From the NCBI GenBank assembly GCA_001795735.1, contig MGKQ01000014.1, forward strand, positions 58,789 through 92,669: a stretch of DNA of 33,881 nucleotides. Reading direction: 5' to 3'. The stretch is from Candidatus Yanofskybacteria bacterium RIFCSPLOWO2_02_FULL_41_13. Lineage in GTDB: Bacteria; Patescibacteriota; Minisyncoccia; 2-02-FULL-40-12; GWA2-44-9. This document shows, one piece after another, positions 30,892 to 33,881 of this stretch (positions within the stretch are counted from its first letter, which is position 1; every line of letters starts with the position of its first letter). The notes below the pieces were generated by a model. The model saw only the letters and a list, made by a program, of their open reading frames with translations. It was not told the origin of the DNA and did no database searches. The position numbers were made by a program, and so were the translations under genes.

Positions 30892-31398
30892 ATGTTTGGC
30901 ATTCTGAAGAGACGGCGGGCGGCGAAAAGCATTCCCCGAGACGTTTATGAGCTCATCGCGAGCATTTACTCGCGGTATCTCAGGCTCGATCTCGGAAGTG
31001 GCAGGTTCGAGGGCCTCTCCGAACGGGAGAAGTTGCAGGCGATGATCGAGTACGTAAACAACGATGCTGATCTGTTGCGGCTTGAATCGCGCTCCATGAT
31101 CGGTTCCCTCATCGTTGTCAATCAAGTGCGAGGTAACGGCACAGTGACAGGTGCCGGTTCCGGGAGCGGACTAAACGTGTGTTTCGGCCACGAAGGACTC
31201 TACATCTACGACTGGAATGACTTCGCAGACAAATGGCACAACATTCCCCTCACTTCCGTCGATGCTCTCGATGGAGTGGGTATCCAACTGACCGCCGAGA
31301 AGCTGCGAGATGCGATCGCGGACTATACCGAGAAAAAGGAGTACGTTGATCGTGTCGCTCTCTTCGACAAGACGTTCAGGGAAGCTGTCACGGCGTAA
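30892..31398 (+). CDS. GC-rich orphan protein inside an inverted-repeat module
   Basis: 168 residues from the ATG at 30892 (an in-frame TTG at 30874 precedes it, but the SD AAGGGG fits the ATG). I do not recognise the family. The N terminus is basic (FGILKRRRAAKS), then a helical part (VYELIASIYSRYLRLDLGSG, EREKLQAMIEYVNN). A beta-rich middle (SLIVVNQVRGNGTVTGAGSG, FGHEGLYIYDWNDF) and a helical C terminus follow. There is no signal peptide or membrane helix. It differs from every neighbour in high GC content and codon choice, in having a real SD, a near-consensus promoter and its own terminator, and in being bracketed by inverted repeats. These point to horizontal acquisition. Confidence 0.8.
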   Translation: MFGILKRRRAAKSIPRDVYELIASIYSRYLRLDLGSGRFEGLSEREKLQAMIEYVNNDADLLRLESRSMIGSLIVVNQVRGNGTVTGAGSGSGLNVCFGHEGLYIYDWNDFADKWHNIPLTSVDALDGVGIQLTAEKLRDAIADYTEKKEYVDRVALFDKTFREAVTA

Positions 31399-31419
31399 AC
31401 ATTCGCCACACTCATAACG

Positions 31420-31460
31420 ACCTGCCTAGTAGCAAATGCGAACGGCAGGTTTTTCTTTTT
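31420..31460 (+). terminator. Intrinsic terminator of the GC-rich gene
   Basis: ACCTGCC (31420-31426) and GGCAGGT (31444-31450) form a 7-bp stem, followed by an almost pure T run to 31460. Confidence 0.85.
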
Positions 31461-31495
31461 GATAATTTGAAAGAACAAAGAATTTGCCGCCAAGA

Positions 31496-31640
31496 CTGAA
31501 ATTCGCTAGAATTTCAGTAATCCGAACTCCGCCAAAGAAAACTTGAAATTGTCATTCGTGCGGCTCCGCCGCCTTTCCGGATTTTCGCGGGGGGGGACTT
31601 CCTCGCCCCGAGCCAGTCGAGGGGCGAAAGCGGTTCGGAC
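31496..31640. repeat. Right copy of the 76-bp inverted repeat (31554-31629) and adjoining hairpins
   Basis: 31554-31629 mirrors 30589-30663. It is preceded by a perfect hairpin with 9-bp arms at 31496-31517 (CTGAAATTC arm, GCTA loop). Outer flanks TCCGAA (31521) and TTCGGA (31634), and ACTTGAA/TTCAAGT, are inverted around the GC core. As on the left, the core sits in a larger imperfect hairpin, but with different arm sequences. Confidence 0.85.
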
Positions 31641-31660
31641 TAATTCAAGTATTCTGCACA

Positions 31661-31697
31661 AACACCTAAAATCCCGCTAGGCGGGATTTTAGGTGTT
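31661..31697. terminator. Hairpin terminator at the end of the 3D-domain gene
   Basis: 17-bp perfect arms (31661-31677 and 31681-31697; GC core ATCCCGC) around TAG. The arm overlaps the stop codon of the minus-strand 3D gene and can also stop read-through from the GC-rich module. Confidence 0.85.
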
Positions 31698-32274
31698 AAG
31701 ATTCTTCAACTATTTCTATTGTTACTTTTTGGCTTCCGAATGCTTTAGCTAAGCTTCTTTCCGGGAACCAGACATCTATATTGTTTGTGTATCTGGCGTT
31801 CATTCTGTCTTCAACGACGAATATTTTTTCTCTGAAGATTTCTGGTATCCTTACCAATGTTCCAAAAGGAACTCTTTTGCCGTTGATATAGAAGTTAGCG
31901 GCTATGACGTTTTTTGTACCAGTACAGACGTTATAATTGGTAGCCGTATGGCAGGGAGTATCATCGGTCTGGTCGGGAGTAGAGGAGTAGCCAGTTGCTC
32001 GGACAGTATATGTTGCCAGAACTTTTATTTGAGGCCCCTCTTCTTCAACGATTATTTTCTTAGTTTCAGCGTTTTGTGGCTGTCTGTTACGCCAAGAAAA
32101 TATTTTTTCAAAAGATAAGCTGGAATTTTCAACTGTAGAAGAGACAAGGGTATTAGCTTGCCCTTCTCTACTCATAAGCCAGTCATAGAAACCTGCCTGA
32201 GTGTTATCTACAAGAACTAGCTGAGCTAAAAGAACAGCGGTCAAAACAGAAAATCTTCCTATAAATTTAACCAC
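31696..32274 (-). CDS. Secreted 3D-domain protein (cell-wall-active, RlpA/YabE-like fold)
   Basis: 192 residues with a GTG start. A signal peptide is evident (residues 1-27, VLTAVLLAQLVLVDNTQAG). A linker to about residue 85 precedes the 3D domain: VRATGYSSTPDQTDDTPCHT, IAANFYINGKRVPFGTLVRI, FVVEDRMNARYTNNIDVWF, then KAFGSQKVTIEIVEE. The conserved Asp residues (DQTDD, VEDRM, IDVWF) match the 3D (Asp-Asp-Asp) family, double-psi beta-barrels related to MltA and RlpA lytic transglycosylases acting on peptidoglycan outside the cell. Two Cys could form a disulfide. A substrate is not shown. Confidence 0.88.
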   Translation of the reverse strand: MVKFIGRFSVLTAVLLAQLVLVDNTQAGFYDWLMSREGQANTLVSSTVENSSLSFEKIFSWRNRQPQNAETKKIIVEEEGPQIKVLATYTVRATGYSSTPDQTDDTPCHTATNYNVCTGTKNVIAANFYINGKRVPFGTLVRIPEIFREKIFVVEDRMNARYTNNIDVWFPERSLAKAFGSQKVTIEIVEES

Positions 32275-32393
32275 TTTTTTAGTCTATTCTGGCCGATATT
32301 ACCCTTCCGAGGCTTGCCAAATGTGACTTTGGCTTGTGCTAGCTTAATTCTACGCCTCAGCCTAAATTAGACATTATTTTAGGTATCTGGGTA

Positions 32394-32484
32394 ACAAAAA
32401 ACGGCTTACTAAGCCATTCCTTGTATACATAACCATATTTCCAGGTTACATGTTAATTATAGCAGATTCAGGTCAAAAGATCAA
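32394..32484 (-). ncRNA. Candidate short RNA or 3' leader: promoter plus terminator with about 55 nt between
   Basis: On the minus strand TTGATC (32479-32484), 17 bp and TATAAT (32456-32461) predict a start near 32449. GGCTTA-G-TAAGCC (32403-32415) followed by a T-run (32394-32401) ends the transcript about 55 nt later. No ORF is present. The -35 lies in a 7-bp-periodic stretch (TCA words at 32481, 32488, 32495) that also encodes the C terminus of the upstream membrane protein. The terminator may simply serve that gene. Confidence 0.4.
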
Positions 32485-32939
32485 GGGTCAGGGGTCAGGG
32501 GGTGTTTTATGAAGGGGAGGTGGTTTCTTACGAATCTTATGCCCGATCTGCCGGTTAACAGTATTAGAATTACCCCGGTGATTATTAAAAGGCCGTCATA
32601 ACTCCATCTTGCCGGATCGTCATCGCTTAGATTAAGCCAAATTCCATATTCATCAAAAGCAAGACCAAGGCCGAAGCCATGAAGAAGGGATATAAGGTAC
32701 TTAGCCCGGGGTCCGCTGAATACCAAAGCCAGATAGCCGGCTATGGCCAGAACAAAAAAACCGTAAGCAAAGTGGTGGACATGAATACCGGCCCAGGGGA
32801 TATATATATCAGGCCAGAAGTGGCTTATAATTCTCGCACTGATAAAAGTCAGGATAAAGGCAACAGCGATAGGGAAAACAATGTAAAAGTAGAGGCCCTG
32901 CTCGTGCCTAAGAACTTTTTCTCGTATCTCGCTTTTCAT
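32481..32939 (-). CDS. Small polytopic membrane protein of unknown function
   Basis: 152 residues from the ATG at 32939 (another ATG at 32966 would add 9). It has four likely membrane helices: about 18-40, 55-75 (containing HVHHFAYGFFVLAI), 82-100 and 115-135. The motif HVHHFAYG and a following GLAFDEYGIWLN suggest a conserved His-rich helix and an acidic loop, as in an uncharacterised bacterial membrane family. The extreme C terminus (HPLTPDP) is encoded by the 7-bp repeats GGGTCAG and so may be variable. The TATTTT box 7 nt before the 32939 ATG favours the shorter form. Confidence 0.65.
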   Translation of the reverse strand: MKSEIREKVLRHEQGLYFYIVFPIAVAFILTFISARIISHFWPDIYIPWAGIHVHHFAYGFFVLAIAGYLALVFSGPRAKYLISLLHGFGLGLAFDEYGIWLNLSDDDPARWSYDGLLIITGVILILLTGRSGIRFVRNHLPFIKHPLTPDP

Positions 32940-33032
32940 TTTTGAAAAAATAGAAAGTAAAAACATCTTGGAGCGGGATAGTGGATGACGTTAGAACCTA
33001 TTTTCAGTCAGCCACAGATTTATTTTATATGC

Positions 33033-33275
33033 CTAACCTGTCAGCGAACCAGTGTCAATTATAACTGGGATTATGCCGATACTAAACTGGGTCGTAACTG
33101 AAGATTGAAAATTAGAAACCACCAAACGCACTTCTGGTATACCAATATCGTCAACAGCTTTAACCACAACATTAGGGTGAACCACGGGTTCTTTTATGAG
33201 CGAAAGCTGACCTTTTACTATAGCGGTTAAGCCAGCCACCCCCAGAACGATTTTGCCGATATTTTCCTTGTTCAT
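33033..33275 (-). CDS. Small hypothetical protein
   Basis: 80 residues from the ATG at 33275 (a TTG at 33320 would add 15). One hydrophobic stretch near the N terminus (IGKIVLGVAGLTAIV) and alternating hydrophobic beta-like sequence follow (VVVKAVDDIGIPEVRLVVSN). No family is recognised. It could be a membrane-anchored small protein. It is isolated and lacks an SD. Confidence 0.4.
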   Translation of the reverse strand: MNKENIGKIVLGVAGLTAIVKGQLSLIKEPVVHPNVVVKAVDDIGIPEVRLVVSNFQSSVTTQFSIGIIPVIIDTGSLTG

Positions 33276-33386
33276 TGGGTTAATCTTATCATTTGAAACC
33301 GTAAGAATCAATTTTTTCAACTTTTGGCATAATTCCTCACTTTTTTAATAATTCATACCATACGCCAGCATACATAATCCTAAAAA

Positions 33387-33632
33387 ATGGAAAAGATTTA
33401 TAAACGAGAACCTGACCCACAATGGAGATTGAGGACAGACAATAAGAGCTATCAAGCCCTACATTATTGGGTTAAGAAACACCTTGGTAAACCGCAGATT
33501 TGCTGGTGTTGTGGCAGTAAGGACTTACCGCCTAACCGTTATCATTGGGCTAATGTCAGTGGTCAATATAGACAGAAGTTGTGGGATTGGGTTAGGTTAT
33601 GTAATGCTTGCCACTCCGCATTTGATAGATAA
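33387..33632 (+). CDS. HNH-type zinc-finger nuclease-like protein
   Basis: 81 residues. Two zinc-binding CxxC pairs are visible, CWCC at about 43-46 and CNAC at about 74-77. They flank YHWANVSGQYRQKLWDWVRL, which carries the His-Asn of an HNH core, and CH-x(3)-D closes the motif. Short free-standing HNH proteins of this type are common in phages and mobile elements and may nick DNA. No other phage gene is visible nearby. No SD precedes the ATG. Confidence 0.75.
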   Translation: MEKIYKREPDPQWRLRTDNKSYQALHYWVKKHLGKPQICWCCGSKDLPPNRYHWANVSGQYRQKLWDWVRLCNACHSAFDR

Positions 33633-33732
33633 GCTTACTTTGGCACGTAGTTTCTCAAACGTTTATTTTGGCTTTAATCGGCAACGGGTTATTAAAAATA
33701 CATAATTCTACCCTCGGTTATTCTCCTGGCTG

Positions 33733-33879
33733 TTATGGCTCATTTTCGTTCAACCAGGACCATACACGAGGGCTATTCCAATAGGCATATCGGAGAAACG
33801 TTTTAATTAGGCATTCGTCCACAATCTTGATTTTCAAAGGGTTTTTAATGGGATAGGATTTCCCATAACAACATAAACA
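33733..33879 (-). CDS. Possible C-terminal end of a gene running off the window
   Basis: The frame is open from the window edge to a TAA at 33733 (49 codons). The residues are varied and plausible for a protein (YPIKNPLKIKIVDECLIKTF, then YWNSPRVWSWLNENEP). There is no start in view and no family match. It may be a chance frame. Nothing else is seen in 33633-33881. Confidence 0.3.
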   Translation of the reverse strand, partial: CLCCYGKSYPIKNPLKIKIVDECLIKTFLRYAYWNSPRVWSWLNENEP

Positions 33880-33881
33880 AC

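Noticed and set aside
30487-31125. 212-codon minus-strand ORF across the GC-rich module
   Set aside because: It runs antisense through the inverted repeat, promoter and the better-supported plus-strand gene; GC-rich sequence creates long chance frames.
30400-31650. Integrative element using tRNA-Lys as attachment site
   Set aside because: No duplicate of the tRNA 3' end and no integrase were found in the window, so only proximity supports it.
1-33881. Genetic code 25 (UGA as glycine)
   Set aside because: TGA ends rnpA and the cysteine desulfurase at the expected places, and conserved proteins read normally under code 11.

Overview
The window looks like a chromosomal segment of a Candidate Phyla Radiation (Patescibacteria) bacterium. 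The reasons are the small AT-rich genes, the near-absence of Shine-Dalgarno (SD) sequences, frequent TTG/GTG starts, a PrgI/TraC-like/VirB4 cluster next to the rpmH-dnaA-dnaN replication region, a one-protein murein polymerase, and housekeeping genes arranged as in CPR assemblies. TGA is used as a stop (rnpA, cysteine desulfurase), so this is genetic code 11, which argues against the code-25 lineages. I cannot place it below phylum level from sequence alone.

Layout. 1-11.6 kb (+): a type IV secretion-like cluster with a 5'-cut helical protein, a large secreted multi-domain beta protein, a VirB6/TrbL-like membrane protein, a Pro-rich protein, PrgI, a TraC-like protein, the VirB4 ATPase, a small membrane protein and an anchored beta-propeller. 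11.6-13.6 kb (-): jag/khpB, yidC, yidD, rnpA, rpmH. 13.6-17 kb (+): dnaA, an oriC-like spacer, dnaN and a DciA-like gene. 17-19.1 kb (-): class A PBP. 19.2-20.4 kb (+): tyrS. 20.4-22.8 kb (-): an acidic microprotein, ruvC, a shortened yebC, ruvB. 22.8-23.0 kb: a candidate structured RNA. 23.1-24.7 kb (-): pilB/gspE ATPase. 25.3-28.0 kb (+): nusA and tig. 28.1 kb: a second candidate structured RNA. 28.3-30.5 kb (+): cysteine desulfurase, tRNA-Arg(TCG), an HTH protein, tRNA-Lys(CTT). 30.5-31.7 kb: a GC-rich module bounded by 75/76-bp inverted repeats. 31.7-33.9 kb: a 3D-domain secreted protein, two membrane proteins, an HNH protein and a cut ORF.

The most striking non-gene signal is a recurring class of spacer. 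The leaders of the TraC-like gene, the 9721 gene, dnaA and ruvC, plus shorter stretches at jag, pilB and 32.5 kb, are built of degenerate 7-bp tandem units running right up to the start codon. The word differs at each locus but the period is the same. The prgI and nusA leaders carry 8-11-bp units arranged as two inverted half-arrays. Other leaders (10469 gene, tig) carry GC-rich palindromes instead. Against the SD-less background, rpmH and tyrS have promoters with TATAAT-like boxes ending 7 nt before ATG, which predicts leaderless mRNAs. The only gene with a clear SD is the GC-rich gene inside the inverted-repeat module, which also has its own promoter and terminator and looks foreign.

All family calls come from reading motifs. 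No database search or folding program was run.
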